64,000 nt of DNA from UBA6120 sp035361955 (GCA_035361955.1 DAOSDC010000008.1:22698-86697), one strand, 5' to 3'. Shown: positions 36,753 through 45,161, counted from the first letter of the stretch. A program made the numbers and translations. The notes: generated by a model from the letters alone, not told the origin.

Positions 36753-37604
36753 ATGGAATATGCATTCTCGCTCCAAAACGTGAGCTTTCGGTACAACAAC
36801 AAACGGCCGCTTGTGCTTGAAAACATTTCGCTAAACATCAAACCCGGAACCATTTTCGGACTGCTTGGTCCCAGCGGTGCTGGCAAATCGACGACTCAAA
36901 AACTGATGACCAAACTTTTATCAGATTATCAGGGCGATATATTATATTTCGGCAAAGATTTGAAAAAGTTCAGTAAGTCGTTTTATGAAGACATAGGCGT
37001 CGGTTTTGAAATGCCAGTCCATTTCAATAAATTGACGGCGATGGAAAATCTATCGTTTTTTGCCAATCTATATAAAACCAACATCGATTATGAAGCATTG
37101 CTCGTTCGGGTGGGACTTGGCGAAGCCAAAAACCAACAAGTCGGTCAGTTTTCGAAAGGCATGAAGGCGCGCTTGAATTTCGTCAGAGCACTTCTTAACG
37201 ACCCGAAAGTGATCTTCTTGGATGAACCGACCAATGGTCTTGACCCATCCAATGCACGTATCGTCAAAGACATTATTTTGGAACTGAAGCAAGCAGGAAA
37301 AACGATCTTTATATCCACGCATTTGATGGGTGATGTTGAGGAATTGTGCGACGAAGTGGCATTCATCGCCTCGGGTAAATTATTGACAATCGATAGCCCA
37401 AAAAACCTCAAGATGAAATACGGTAACACTAACGTGCGCATCGACTACCTTACCGATGGCGCGGCCAAACAAGCTGAGTTTCCTTTAGAAGGAATCGCTA
37501 GTAACGAACAATTTTTCGAGACACTAAAAACAAAGCATATTGTCACGATTCACACTGATGAAGTGAGCATGGAAAAGATCTTCATCGACATCGTCGGTAA
37601 ATAA
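36753..37604 (+). CDS. ABC transporter ATP-binding protein
   Basis: A 283-aa cytosolic ATPase. Walker A GPSGAGKSTTQ (about 40-50), signature FSKGMKARLNFVRAL, Walker B VIFLDEPTNGLDPS and the switch histidine in ISTHLMGDVEEL are intact. The C-terminal extension of about 70 residues is typical of drug or lipid exporter ATPases. It forms a transporter with the two permeases that follow within a few bases. Agaggt precedes the ATG. Confidence 0.93.
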   Translation: MEYAFSLQNVSFRYNNKRPLVLENISLNIKPGTIFGLLGPSGAGKSTTQKLMTKLLSDYQGDILYFGKDLKKFSKSFYEDIGVGFEMPVHFNKLTAMENLSFFANLYKTNIDYEALLVRVGLGEAKNQQVGQFSKGMKARLNFVRALLNDPKVIFLDEPTNGLDPSNARIVKDIILELKQAGKTIFISTHLMGDVEELCDEVAFIASGKLLTIDSPKNLKMKYGNTNVRIDYLTDGAAKQAEFPLEGIASNEQFFETLKTKHIVTIHTDEVSMEKIFIDIVGK

Positions 37605-37608
37605 TACC

Positions 37609-38325
37609 ATGAAAACTTGGTTGACCTTGTTTAAAGGCGAAATCATCCGTTTGTTCAAATACAAAATACTTTGGTTCGGCATCGCACTGTCGCTTATTTG
37701 GGTGCTTATACTGGCCCTATCAAGCGAAAATGACGCTCGCGCCTTGATGCCTTATCTGCTCGTGCTAGATACTGGGATGATGTCGATTATTTTACTGGCG
37801 TCCAGCTTTTATTTCGAAAAGCAAGAAAGTTCCATTAAAACGATGTTCGTAGCTCCCGTTTCCATTACCCAAATTCTAAGTGCAAAGGTTGTCGCCAGTT
37901 TACTTTCGGGCATCATTTCAATGGCGCTCGTTGGCGTGGCCATGCTGGCGATTCATGGCGTCTTCATAAATTACGCGCTAGCGTTTTTATACGCGATTCT
38001 TTCAACGCTCGCGCATGTGGCGCTTGGATACATCATTGTATTTTATAGTGTTGATTTCATGTCATTTTTAATGAAATACATGGGAATTGCGCTGATATTG
38101 ATGGCACCGGTCCTGCTTGTGATGCTTGACATTATTCCCGACAATCTTCGTTTCACCGCCTTCTTATCGCCCAGTTATGCCGCTCAATATTTGATTGGAA
38201 GTTTATTTGTGACTCCCGAGTGGCAATATGTGCTGTTTGGAATAATTAGTCTATTGGTAATTCCCGGACTGCTTTATCCGCTTGTCGTTTATCCAAAATT
38301 TAAAGCTTATGCGGTGCGAGGTTAA
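37609..38325 (+). CDS. ABC transporter permease (fluoroquinolone-exporter-like)
   Basis: A 238-aa protein with six predicted membrane helices (about 20-38, 48-66, 95-118, 125-150, 157-178, 207-230). It resembles the first permease of two-permease ABC-2 exporters. It begins four bases after the ATPase gene. Substrate unknown. Confidence 0.75.
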   Translation: MKTWLTLFKGEIIRLFKYKILWFGIALSLIWVLILALSSENDARALMPYLLVLDTGMMSIILLASSFYFEKQESSIKTMFVAPVSITQILSAKVVASLLSGIISMALVGVAMLAIHGVFINYALAFLYAILSTLAHVALGYIIVFYSVDFMSFLMKYMGIALILMAPVLLVMLDIIPDNLRFTAFLSPSYAAQYLIGSLFVTPEWQYVLFGIISLLVIPGLLYPLVVYPKFKAYAVRG

Positions 38326-38327
38326 CC

Positions 38328-39140
38328 ATGAATAAATATTGGCGTCTACTAGGTTATGAGCTAAAGACAATCATTCGCGATCCGCTGAATTTGTTCATGC
38401 TCATTTACCCGTTATTTATGCTTTTAATCGTTGGCTTCATCCTGCCGGCGTCACTTACCCGAGGTGGTCTTAATCAAGCCAATCCGGCTTACTCAATCAC
38501 GATGTTAATCACATTCGTGGTCACGATTTCCATCGGTGGATTCGTCGGTGGCGCGCTTTTAGGATTCTCATTATTAGAAAACAAAGACGAAAATACAATC
38601 CATTCAATTGCCGTAACCCCGATTTCCACGCTGGGATATGTCGTATTTAAAACGGTTTATACTTTTATACTTGCCGTGCTTGGCAACATGTTTTTAATCT
38701 TCGGCATCAAATGGTGGGCGTCAGATTTCTATTCGTTCAGTTATGGTCCGCTCACGTTTGGCTTTGATAATCTCGGTTACGGGCAGATTATCTTCTTCTC
38801 GCTTGTGTCCAGTTTATTGGTCCCCGCCGTGGGAACTCTTATTGCCTCTGTCGCCAAAAACAAAATTGAAGGTTTTGCCTTCATGAAAAGCGGCGGTATC
38901 ATCTTTATGATTCCCGCACTTGTTCTTTTGGACGCCTTTAGCGATTGGAAACAATATCTACTCGGCGTTACCCCAAATTTTTGGCCGGTTAAAGCTTTGC
39001 TAAACGCTGCTTTAAATAACCAAGGCAGTCAGGATTTGCCCTTTTGGGCTTATCTAACGATTGGAGGCGTTTATATGCTCTTATTAGCCGTCTTATCAAT
39101 CTATACATTCAACAAAAAACAAACACATGGAGGTAATTGA
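38328..39140 (+). CDS. ABC-2 type transporter permease
   Basis: A 270-aa protein with six membrane helices. LLGYELKTIIRDPLNLFMLIYPLFM at the start and the central LLGFSLLENKDENTIHSIAVTP loop match ABC-2 permeases of the YadH/NodJ type, which export drugs, lipids or polymers. It starts two bases after the other permease. Confidence 0.8.
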   Translation: MNKYWRLLGYELKTIIRDPLNLFMLIYPLFMLLIVGFILPASLTRGGLNQANPAYSITMLITFVVTISIGGFVGGALLGFSLLENKDENTIHSIAVTPISTLGYVVFKTVYTFILAVLGNMFLIFGIKWWASDFYSFSYGPLTFGFDNLGYGQIIFFSLVSSLLVPAVGTLIASVAKNKIEGFAFMKSGGIIFMIPALVLLDAFSDWKQYLLGVTPNFWPVKALLNAALNNQGSQDLPFWAYLTIGGVYMLLLAVLSIYTFNKKQTHGGN

Positions 39141-39141
39141 T

Positions 39142-39297
39142 ATGTTAACGTCATCGTTTGTCATGCCGTGGTGGGGCTGGGTCCTCATCGTCGTTGGGGT
39201 TTTGGCCATCGGAGCCTTGAAACTCGTATTCTTCAATAACATGAAGAAAAAAACCAAAGACAAGAAAGAAACGTTAAGCCACAAAGACGAGGATTGA
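39142..39297 (+). CDS. 51-residue single-helix membrane peptide
   Basis: A short gene directly after the second permease stop with a good ribosome site (ggaggt). The peptide has a polar start (MLTSSFVMPWW), one membrane helix (about 9-31, GWVLIVVGVLAIGALKLVFF) and a highly charged Lys/Glu/Asp tail (about 33-51). Spacing and ribosome site support it as a real gene. It may be a small accessory subunit of the ABC exporter; no family recognised. Confidence 0.65.
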   Translation: MLTSSFVMPWWGWVLIVVGVLAIGALKLVFFNNMKKKTKDKKETLSHKDED

Positions 39298-39309
39298 TAA
39301 TCTCATTCT

Positions 39310-39318
39310 TGCTATAAT
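39310..39318 (+). promoter_or_regulatory. Extended -10 promoter of the peroxiredoxin gene
   Basis: TGcTATAAT at 39310-39318, with a leader of roughly 54 bases and a strong ribosome site (aggaggt) before the ATG at 39379. Confidence 0.65.
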
Positions 39319-39378
39319 TAAGTTAATGAAAAACTGCTTGTCGTAGTTTGTCGTCTTTCATATAGGAGGTATTTATTT

Positions 39379-40062
39379 ATGGAAGAAGTCAAAGTCTCAC
39401 GCATGCCGCTGATTGGCGATCCGGCACCGCATTTCGTCGCCAAAACAACCCAAGGCACGATTACATTCCCGGAAGATTACAAAGGAAAATGGGTCATCCT
39501 TTTCTCGCACCCCGCCGATTTTACGCCGGTGTGCACAACCGAGTTCATGACATTCGCTTCAATGATTGACGAGTTCAAATCGCTGAATACGGAACTAGTC
39601 GGACTATCGGTCGATTCGCTTTATGCCCACATCGCTTGGCTGAGAAAAATCCAAGACATCAAATGGAAGAAATTCCGCAATATCGAAGTGACGTTCCCGC
39701 TTATTGAAGACATTCGCATGGATGTGTCGAATTTATACGGGATGATTCAACCCGGACAAAGCAACACGCAAGCCGTGCGCGCCGTGTTCATCATCGACCC
39801 CAAGGGAATCATCCGTCTCATGCTTTACTACCCGCTTTCAACCGGACGCAATTTTGATGAAATCAAACGCTGTGTCCTCGCACTTCAAAAAGCCGACAAA
39901 GATGGCGTTGCCACTCCAGCCGATTGGCGGCCTGGCGATGACGTGATCGTTCCGACCGCGGGAAGTTGCGGCACAGCCAAGCAGCGCATGGAGTCGAAAG
40001 ACGACGACATGTATTGCCTCGATTGGTTCATGTGCTTCAAACGCGAAAAGAAAGCTAAGTAA
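39379..40062 (+). CDS. Peroxiredoxin (Prx6-like, thermophile/archaeal type)
   Basis: A 227-aa thiol peroxidase that reduces hydrogen peroxide and organic peroxides. The peroxidatic cysteine is C52 in HPADFTPVCTTEF. The extended C-terminal arm (PADWRPGDDVIVPTAG...) with further cysteines in SCGTAK and CLDWFMC fits the Prx6 class found in archaea and anaerobes. It has its own promoter and a strong terminator. It lies about 4 kb from the heliorhodopsin, in a segment that also has an Old Yellow Enzyme, so an oxidative-stress theme is possible. Confidence 0.93.
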   Translation: MEEVKVSRMPLIGDPAPHFVAKTTQGTITFPEDYKGKWVILFSHPADFTPVCTTEFMTFASMIDEFKSLNTELVGLSVDSLYAHIAWLRKIQDIKWKKFRNIEVTFPLIEDIRMDVSNLYGMIQPGQSNTQAVRAVFIIDPKGIIRLMLYYPLSTGRNFDEIKRCVLALQKADKDGVATPADWRPGDDVIVPTAGSCGTAKQRMESKDDDMYCLDWFMCFKREKKAK

Positions 40063-40065
40063 TAT

Positions 40066-40096
40066 AAAAACGCTGCCTTCACAAGCAGCGTTTTCT
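40066..40096. terminator. Bidirectional terminator between peroxiredoxin and OYE genes
   Basis: AAAACGCTGC (about 40066-40075) and GCAGCGTTTT (40085-40094) form a long stem flanked by A-run and T-run, so it can serve both convergent genes. Confidence 0.85.
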
Positions 40097-40104
40097 ATTT
40101 TAAG

Positions 40105-41103
40105 TTAACCGCGTTCGTACTGCGGGATGACTAGGTCGGGTCGGTACTTCTTGGCCGCTTCAAGTAACAAGAATGGCCGCAATAACAATGGGCGCCCAAA
40201 ATAGATTAAATCGGCTTTATTTTGCTCCAACGCCGTTTCGGCATCTTCAACCGTACTGATTAATCCGCCACCGAATGTTAACAGCCCCATGTTTTTGATA
40301 GCTTCCGAAAATGCCAACTGATAACCCGGGAATGCTTTCGGCGCGATGGCAACGATACCCCCGGAACTGACATTGACGCCGTCAATGTATGGTTTGATTA
40401 ATTCCAAGACTTTGAGTGTGTCCTCGATATGATGACCATGTTCATCGTATTCTTCGGCAGATAACCGCACCCAAAGCGGCCCGTTCCAGATGGAGCGCAC
40501 TTCTTGGAGCACATCAAGTAGAAACTGAGTTCGTTTAACAAGCGAACCACCATATTCGTCAGTGCGTGAATTTGTAAGCGGTGATAAAAACTGATTGATT
40601 AAATATCCGTGGGCGCCATGAATTTCAATACCATCGTAACCGGCTTTTTTGGCGCGCTCAGCCCCACTTTTAAAAGCGGCGATGACTTCAAGGATGTCAT
40701 TTTTGCTCATCATGTGCGGCTTTTCGTATTTGTCGTTGAAAGCTTGATTTGTGCTCGATACAATCGGTGCTCCCGTCGCCCGAGCTTTTCGTCCAGCGTG
40801 AGCTAGTTGGATGGCGATTTTCGATCCCGCTTCGTGAACGTCGTCCACTAATTGTTTCAACCCCTCGATTTGGCTATCATTCCAAATGCCCAAATCAAAA
40901 TCGGTAATACGACCGCGTGGTTCGACGCCGGTCGCTTCTTGGATTATCAGTCCAATGCCTCCATACGCCCGTGTCGTGTAATGGACGCGGTGAAACATTT
41001 TGACATGGCCGGTATTATCGCTAGAATACATGCACATTGGTGCCATAACCGTGCGATTTTTGATGATTAAGTCTTTGATTATGATTGGTTCGAATATTTT
41101 CAT
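40105..41103 (-). CDS. NADH:flavin oxidoreductase (Old Yellow Enzyme, YqjM-like)
   Basis: A 332-aa FMN-dependent ene-reductase of the thermophilic-like OYE class. APMCMYSSD carries the active-site cysteine typical of YqjM, IQLAHAGRKA, GYDGIEIHGAHGYLINQFLSPLTNSRTDEY (catalytic His pair HGAH) and VNVSSGG near the phosphate site are visible. These enzymes reduce alkenes conjugated to carbonyls and are induced by oxidative or electrophile stress. Acaaaggag precedes the ATG. Confidence 0.92.
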   Translation of the reverse strand: MKIFEPIIIKDLIIKNRTVMAPMCMYSSDNTGHVKMFHRVHYTTRAYGGIGLIIQEATGVEPRGRITDFDLGIWNDSQIEGLKQLVDDVHEAGSKIAIQLAHAGRKARATGAPIVSSTNQAFNDKYEKPHMMSKNDILEVIAAFKSGAERAKKAGYDGIEIHGAHGYLINQFLSPLTNSRTDEYGGSLVKRTQFLLDVLQEVRSIWNGPLWVRLSAEEYDEHGHHIEDTLKVLELIKPYIDGVNVSSGGIVAIAPKAFPGYQLAFSEAIKNMGLLTFGGGLISTVEDAETALEQNKADLIYFGRPLLLRPFLLLEAAKKYRPDLVIPQYERG

Positions 41104-41116
41104 AATTACTCCTTTG

Positions 41117-42856
41117 TCAGATTAATGTAATGCCGATTAATAATGAGGCCGAACTTGCCGAATAAACTTCGGGGTCGCTGAAGAGGCGGCCACTCAGCTC
41201 TCGGATATAAATAGTAAGTTCCATCGTTTCGTATGTTTGTATGAAAGTTAAATCCTCCAAACTGAAGGGCGGTTCTGGATTTCCAGGCATTTCATTAATG
41301 GTAATGGCAACCGGCGTCAAATCAAACGTGAACGGGAACCCGTCATCATTAATTGAATAGACGCCATTGGTGACGCTGATGATAAACGTTTCGGTGCTAT
41401 CTTCGGGTGTTGGCAAATACCTGAAATCATAAAATCGGTCAAACGTCGGTAGTTCTGCCAAATTAATAAATGGAGTTTCAAGGTAGGTGGAAATGTACAA
41501 GTAAGGATCATCGCCATTGTCAATTACATAGGGAGGAAAACCAAACACGGTTTCAAAATCCATGTATGAATAACCATCCGGCAAGTAATGAATGCGTTGA
41601 TAACCGACCTCCTCGGCTCGTGATACAACGCCGGCGATTTCCGATTGCTGTTCCAATGTTAAATCGGTCCGCGGCAAAATAACGCCGTTTTCAAGCATAT
41701 CGTATTTAGTTAGCACCGCTTTGATGTCGGCGTTATATTGATAAGTCGCGATGTTGACGACGTTGATAAATGGGAATAACAGTATTAAAAATAGCGTGTC
41801 GATCGATGACAAAAATAGCGTTTGTCCATTGGCAATTTTAAACAGGTTTTTGTTGATTATTTTCATGATTGTCATGGCGATGAGCCAGATGCCAACATAT
41901 ATCGAAGCGGTATTCCCCATCGTAAAACCAAACTCAATGATTTCGCGAATTACTTCGATGATGTATCCAATCATTATTGCCCCAAATAAGTAGGGCCAAT
42001 ACTTTCTAAAGAAGGCCAGGTGCGGCGTTTCCTTTATGAATGGTTCCAGCGCGAACAGCGCCGCCAAACCAATAATGCCGACTCCAATCGTCGCAATGAT
42101 AAACACATCGGGATAATAGTTTTGATTGAAGGTCGAGGTAACGATATAAATCAGCAAAATAATCGAGAAGATAGAGACAAACGGCACGATGATAAACGAA
42201 AATACCGTTTTCCATATTTTGTTATAATCGCTCGGCACCATTTGATAATCGTATGCAGGAATAAATCCCAGGAAGATCGGAATCGCCACCAGGCCGACGA
42301 TCACGATTAACAAGTTCATATAAATGTATTGGCCAAAATTAACGTCAAAAAGTGATTCGATGCTAGCAAAGATAGCCACGAGCGAGCCATATAAAACACC
42401 GGCGTAAAAAATCGTCGCAAATAGTTTACTCGCCAAAAACATCGTATAAGTAGCGAAATTTTCACGACGCGGAAAATAAGGAACGCAAAGAGCCAAGAAA
42501 GAACTCATGCCGAGCAATGCGACAAATCGCATCATCTCAATCGATTGTTCCGGTTCGAATCGCGAAGCGAAGTAATAGGCAACAACGATGACCAAAGCAG
42601 TGCCAACCATCAAATATTTCCAAAGTTTTCTAAGTTGAAAACGCTCTGCGGCCAAGGTTACCAAAATTAGGAAAGGCAATAGCAACCATACTGCTCGCAA
42701 AATGGGATTGAAAATAATACGATTGCCGGTTTGGTTGCTAACAATCGTTAAAACAATTAAAACGATGCTGGCGATGACGGTTTCTGTGAATCGAAAAAAA
42801 CTTCGCACGAATGGGTCGAGAAGCGATGTTTTCAAAAACTGAGTGAATTTGTTCAT
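41117..42856 (-). CDS. DUF4153 multi-pass membrane protein
   Basis: A 579-aa protein. About ten to twelve membrane helices cover residues 20-390, followed by a roughly 190-residue C-terminal part without helices that is likely extracytoplasmic (rich in YLPDGYSYMDFETVFGFPPY-type segments). The pattern matches DUF4153 proteins of Bacillota; function unknown. Gcgaggt precedes the ATG. It lies between the OYE gene and the LURP-one gene but behind a terminator. Confidence 0.75.
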   Translation of the reverse strand: MNKFTQFLKTSLLDPFVRSFFRFTETVIASIVLIVLTIVSNQTGNRIIFNPILRAVWLLLPFLILVTLAAERFQLRKLWKYLMVGTALVIVVAYYFASRFEPEQSIEMMRFVALLGMSSFLALCVPYFPRRENFATYTMFLASKLFATIFYAGVLYGSLVAIFASIESLFDVNFGQYIYMNLLIVIVGLVAIPIFLGFIPAYDYQMVPSDYNKIWKTVFSFIIVPFVSIFSIILLIYIVTSTFNQNYYPDVFIIATIGVGIIGLAALFALEPFIKETPHLAFFRKYWPYLFGAIMIGYIIEVIREIIEFGFTMGNTASIYVGIWLIAMTIMKIINKNLFKIANGQTLFLSSIDTLFLILLFPFINVVNIATYQYNADIKAVLTKYDMLENGVILPRTDLTLEQQSEIAGVVSRAEEVGYQRIHYLPDGYSYMDFETVFGFPPYVIDNGDDPYLYISTYLETPFINLAELPTFDRFYDFRYLPTPEDSTETFIISVTNGVYSINDDGFPFTFDLTPVAITINEMPGNPEPPFSLEDLTFIQTYETMELTIYIRELSGRLFSDPEVYSASSASLLIGITLI

Positions 42857-42879
42857 AATTGACCTCGCTATTAAAATAA

Positions 42880-42908
42880 CATAAAAAAAGCGAGGATTTC
42901 CTCGCTTT
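42880..42908 (-). terminator. Terminator of the LURP-one gene
   Basis: On the minus strand AAAGCGAGGA (42908-42899) pairs with TCCTCGCTTT (42896-42887), followed by a run of T. It separates the LURP-one gene from DUF4153. Confidence 0.85.
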
Positions 42909-42929
42909 CTCTAACTAGATGGTTTCTAA

Positions 42930-43430
42930 TTAATTGCTGCCTTTGTTTTGATTATCGTGCAAACAATCATCAATCATCAAGACTAAGGCGACAAGAAGAT
43001 CGCTTTTGCTTTCATCGTGAATCGTTATTTCATAGGTATCACCCCACGAAATCCATTTCTTATGGACTTCGAGCATTAGCGTTTCCCCGAGTTTAACATT
43101 GAAGTCGTGACCCCAAAAATTGCCTTCCATCGATAGTTCGCCCATCTCGGAATGGATATCGAACTTATGCTTGACAAACGACCACTTCTTATTGATTTGA
43201 GCCACTTGGCGGCCATCGATTGTGGTTAAAACATACTTAGGCAGAAATGTAAAAATCTTGCGTTTAATTGTGTATAGATGCGTTTTGTCTTCGCTACGGT
43301 AAAAATCCATCCTCCGCGAAATCGAAAATAGTTTCCCTTCACAATGGTAAGCGAGTTTTTGGTCTTCATCATAAACTTTGTAACGGTCGCGGATTGCAAA
43401 TACTTTTTGCTTTAGATAATACTTTTTCAT
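42930..43430 (-). CDS. LURP-one-related / tubby-like protein (YxjI family)
   Basis: A 166-aa soluble protein of beta-strand pattern: KYYLKQKVFAIRDRYKVYDEDQ, then KLFSISRRMDFY, then TFLPKYVLTTIDGRQVAQI and WGHDFNVKLGE. This is the LURP-one (DUF567) fold, related to tubby and scramblase proteins. Such proteins may bind phospholipids; no enzymatic role is known. A strong aggagga ribosome site supports the start. Single-gene unit, next to the heliorhodopsin but separated by its terminator. Confidence 0.8.
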   Translation of the reverse strand: MKKYYLKQKVFAIRDRYKVYDEDQKLAYHCEGKLFSISRRMDFYRSEDKTHLYTIKRKIFTFLPKYVLTTIDGRQVAQINKKWSFVKHKFDIHSEMGELSMEGNFWGHDFNVKLGETLMLEVHKKWISWGDTYEITIHDESKSDLLVALVLMIDDCLHDNQNKGSN

Positions 43431-43491
43431 AAATGTCCTCCTGTGATAAAGTTTACATCTTAATCGATGAAATGATAATCAAGCGACCAAA

Positions 43492-43526
43492 GAAAATAAA
43501 AAAACCGGCGGGTTGGACGCCGGTTT
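43492..43526 (-). terminator. Heliorhodopsin terminator
   Basis: A 9-bp GC-rich stem (AAACCGGCG / CGCCGGTTT, 43502-43510 and 43518-43526) with a 7-base loop; on the minus strand it runs into about eight T. It lies 23 bases past the heliorhodopsin stop, so the gene is transcribed alone. Confidence 0.9.
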
Positions 43527-43548
43527 CTAGGAGGATATCAATCTAAAA

Positions 43549-44367
43549 TTAGCTAGGTTGCATCGCGCCGAAGAGCACTAACCAGGCGAGAATCGACTTC
43601 GCCACGAGTGACAAGATAATATAGACGCGTTCGCCGTATAAGTAGTTCTTCCATTTGCCAACTTTCAAGTATTGCAAAATCATGTTGATTGGGAAGGTGT
43701 TGAAAGCGACGAAATAAGTACCGACGATAGCCCAAACGAACCAGGGAACTTGATCATAGTTACCATTGCCGAGCATATAAGTAATGATGACGGCCCACGG
43801 CGCCAAACCAGCGATGGTACCCCAAATAAATGGACCCCAATCGAGTTTCTTGGTTTCTTTGCCGGCGTTTAGTTGTTCCATAACTAGACCAAACAAATTC
43901 ATCGCCGCATTGACGACGAAGATCAGAACGAGCGAGGCAATGTCTTTGACTCCAAACAACGTCGAGATCAAAACGATCATAACTGAGCTGCTAAGCGCAT
44001 ATTCGAACCAACGGAACTTGTTGATGCCGACCTTTAAGTCGCGTTCATAAATAGCAAATGTCGCCTTAGGTAGCGAAATCAGAGCATGGGCTGCGGCCGA
44101 AATGAGCAAGAACGAAGCCACGAGAATGCCAAATGGGAGATCGAACAAGAATTTCGAATCAACGACGAGCGATTGGGTAATAACGTCGTAGCGAAGGAAG
44201 AATTGCACGATTTCAGGTTGGAATTCGGAAATTTGTTGGATGACGGCGCCAGCCAGGAACAACATGATAATTCCTTGAAGCAGGTGGACAGCACCCATGA
44301 TGACATTGAAGCGGCGCAACCGGTCGATTTCAGTCGCACCTTTGAAAAAAGCGAAGTAGTTTTTCAT
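43549..44367 (-). CDS. Heliorhodopsin
   Basis: 272 aa from the ATG at 44367, which has aaaggag upstream; the open frame extends 51 codons further but without a start signal. Seven membrane helices are visible. Family residues found: H28 in RRFNVIMGAVHLLQ (helix 1), H94 in SAAAHALISLPKA, R119 and counterion E122 in FRWFEYALSSSVMIVLI (helix 3), N157/G160 in NAAMNLFG, P190, INMILQYL and the Schiff-base lysine K257 in YIILSLVAKSILAWLVL (helix 7). These correspond to H23, H80, E107 and K241 of the described heliorhodopsin 48C12. Heliorhodopsins bind retinal with inverted membrane orientation and are slow, non-pumping photoreceptors. No retinal- or carotenoid-making gene is in the window. Confidence 0.93.
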   Translation of the reverse strand: MKNYFAFFKGATEIDRLRRFNVIMGAVHLLQGIIMLFLAGAVIQQISEFQPEIVQFFLRYDVITQSLVVDSKFLFDLPFGILVASFLLISAAAHALISLPKATFAIYERDLKVGINKFRWFEYALSSSVMIVLISTLFGVKDIASLVLIFVVNAAMNLFGLVMEQLNAGKETKKLDWGPFIWGTIAGLAPWAVIITYMLGNGNYDQVPWFVWAIVGTYFVAFNTFPINMILQYLKVGKWKNYLYGERVYIILSLVAKSILAWLVLFGAMQPS

Positions 44368-44397
44368 GAATTTTTTTCTCCTTTTTTGTCTAAAAAT

Positions 44398-44411
44398 ATT
44401 ATACGAATTCG
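44398..44411 (-). promoter_or_regulatory. Heliorhodopsin promoter without a -35, with adjacent palindrome
   Basis: A perfect TATAAT (44403-44398 on the minus strand) lies about 31 bases before the heliorhodopsin ATG. No TTGACA-like -35 fits at 16-18 bases and there is no TGn extension. The palindrome CGAATTCG (44404-44411) touches the upstream side of the -10. The pattern is what an activator- or repressor-controlled promoter would show. Confidence 0.45.
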
Positions 44412-44521
44412 AAATATTGAAGTGGTGAAATATGCTCCACAAATTTATTAAATTTCTTATGCAAATAAGTCTGAAACACAAACAAGTCATAAATGATTGA
44501 AAAATACTTCGCCACACCATA

Positions 44522-44578
44522 TTGCGAAAACGTAAAAGTTCGTTTATGATGAAAATTAATAATCGGTCATCTGACCGA
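44522..44578 (+). promoter_or_regulatory. TetR promoter and operator
   Basis: TTGCGA (44522-44527), 17 bases, TATGAT (44545-44550). The perfect 16-bp palindrome with arms TCGGTCA (44563-44569) and TGACCGA (44572-44578) follows the expected start site, 11 bases before the TetR ATG. It is a good TetR-family operator, so the regulator probably represses its own operon. Confidence 0.7.
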
Positions 44579-44588
44579 ATAATAACTT

Positions 44589-45161
44589 ATGGCCCGTCCC
44601 ATCGGAAGCAAAAGCAAAGCCAAAATATTGACCGCTGTTGAAAAGTTGATTGCCAATAAGGGCATTAACTCGATTTCGCTACGCGACATCGCCGCCGAGA
44701 CAAAGCTTAGCCCTGGCACGCTCTATTATCATTACACGACCAAAGATGACATTGTTTTCGATATCATTGCCAAACACATTGACGAACTTAAAAATGAGTA
44801 TGTCGCTTGGCTATCACGACATCAAACGGATTTAACCCCCGAACGATTTTTGGAAGTTATCTTTTTTAAAGGTGTGAAATTGTTCAATCGGGCTCGTTTG
44901 CACATATTCATTATCAATCAGTGCATGGTCGATAACGTAACGTTGACCAATCGGTTTAAAGACAAATACTCTCAATGGCGTAGTGAACTTAAAAAAGGTG
45001 TCATTAATGTCTTTCCGCATGTTAAAAATCCTGAATCGTTTGCCAGTTTATTACTGATGATTATCGACGGACTGGTGATTCAAGAAGTGCTTGGACTGCC
45101 CGAAATCGATCAACACGAACTGATTAATTTTGTTAAGAACATGGGTGATTCTGATGATTGA
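44589..45161 (+). CDS. TetR/AcrR family transcriptional regulator
   Basis: A 190-aa repressor. The N-terminal helix-turn-helix at about 22-45 (INSISLRDIAAETKLSPGTLYYHY) is the TetR hallmark; the C-terminal ligand domain is all-helical. No SD sequence precedes the ATG. It is the first gene of the glycerol-phosphate/ether-lipid-like operon and overlaps the next gene; a palindrome in its leader is the likely operator. The ligand is unknown but could be a lipid or glycerol derivative. Confidence 0.9.
   Translation: MARPIGSKSKAKILTAVEKLIANKGINSISLRDIAAETKLSPGTLYYHYTTKDDIVFDIIAKHIDELKNEYVAWLSRHQTDLTPERFLEVIFFKGVKLFNRARLHIFIINQCMVDNVTLTNRFKDKYSQWRSELKKGVINVFPHVKNPESFASLLLMIIDGLVIQEVLGLPEIDQHELINFVKNMGDSDD

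Noticed and set aside
43549..44520. Longer heliorhodopsin with 51 extra N-terminal residues
   Set aside because: The extension is upstream of a good aaaggag ribosome site, runs over the promoter and has no similarity to the family N-terminus.
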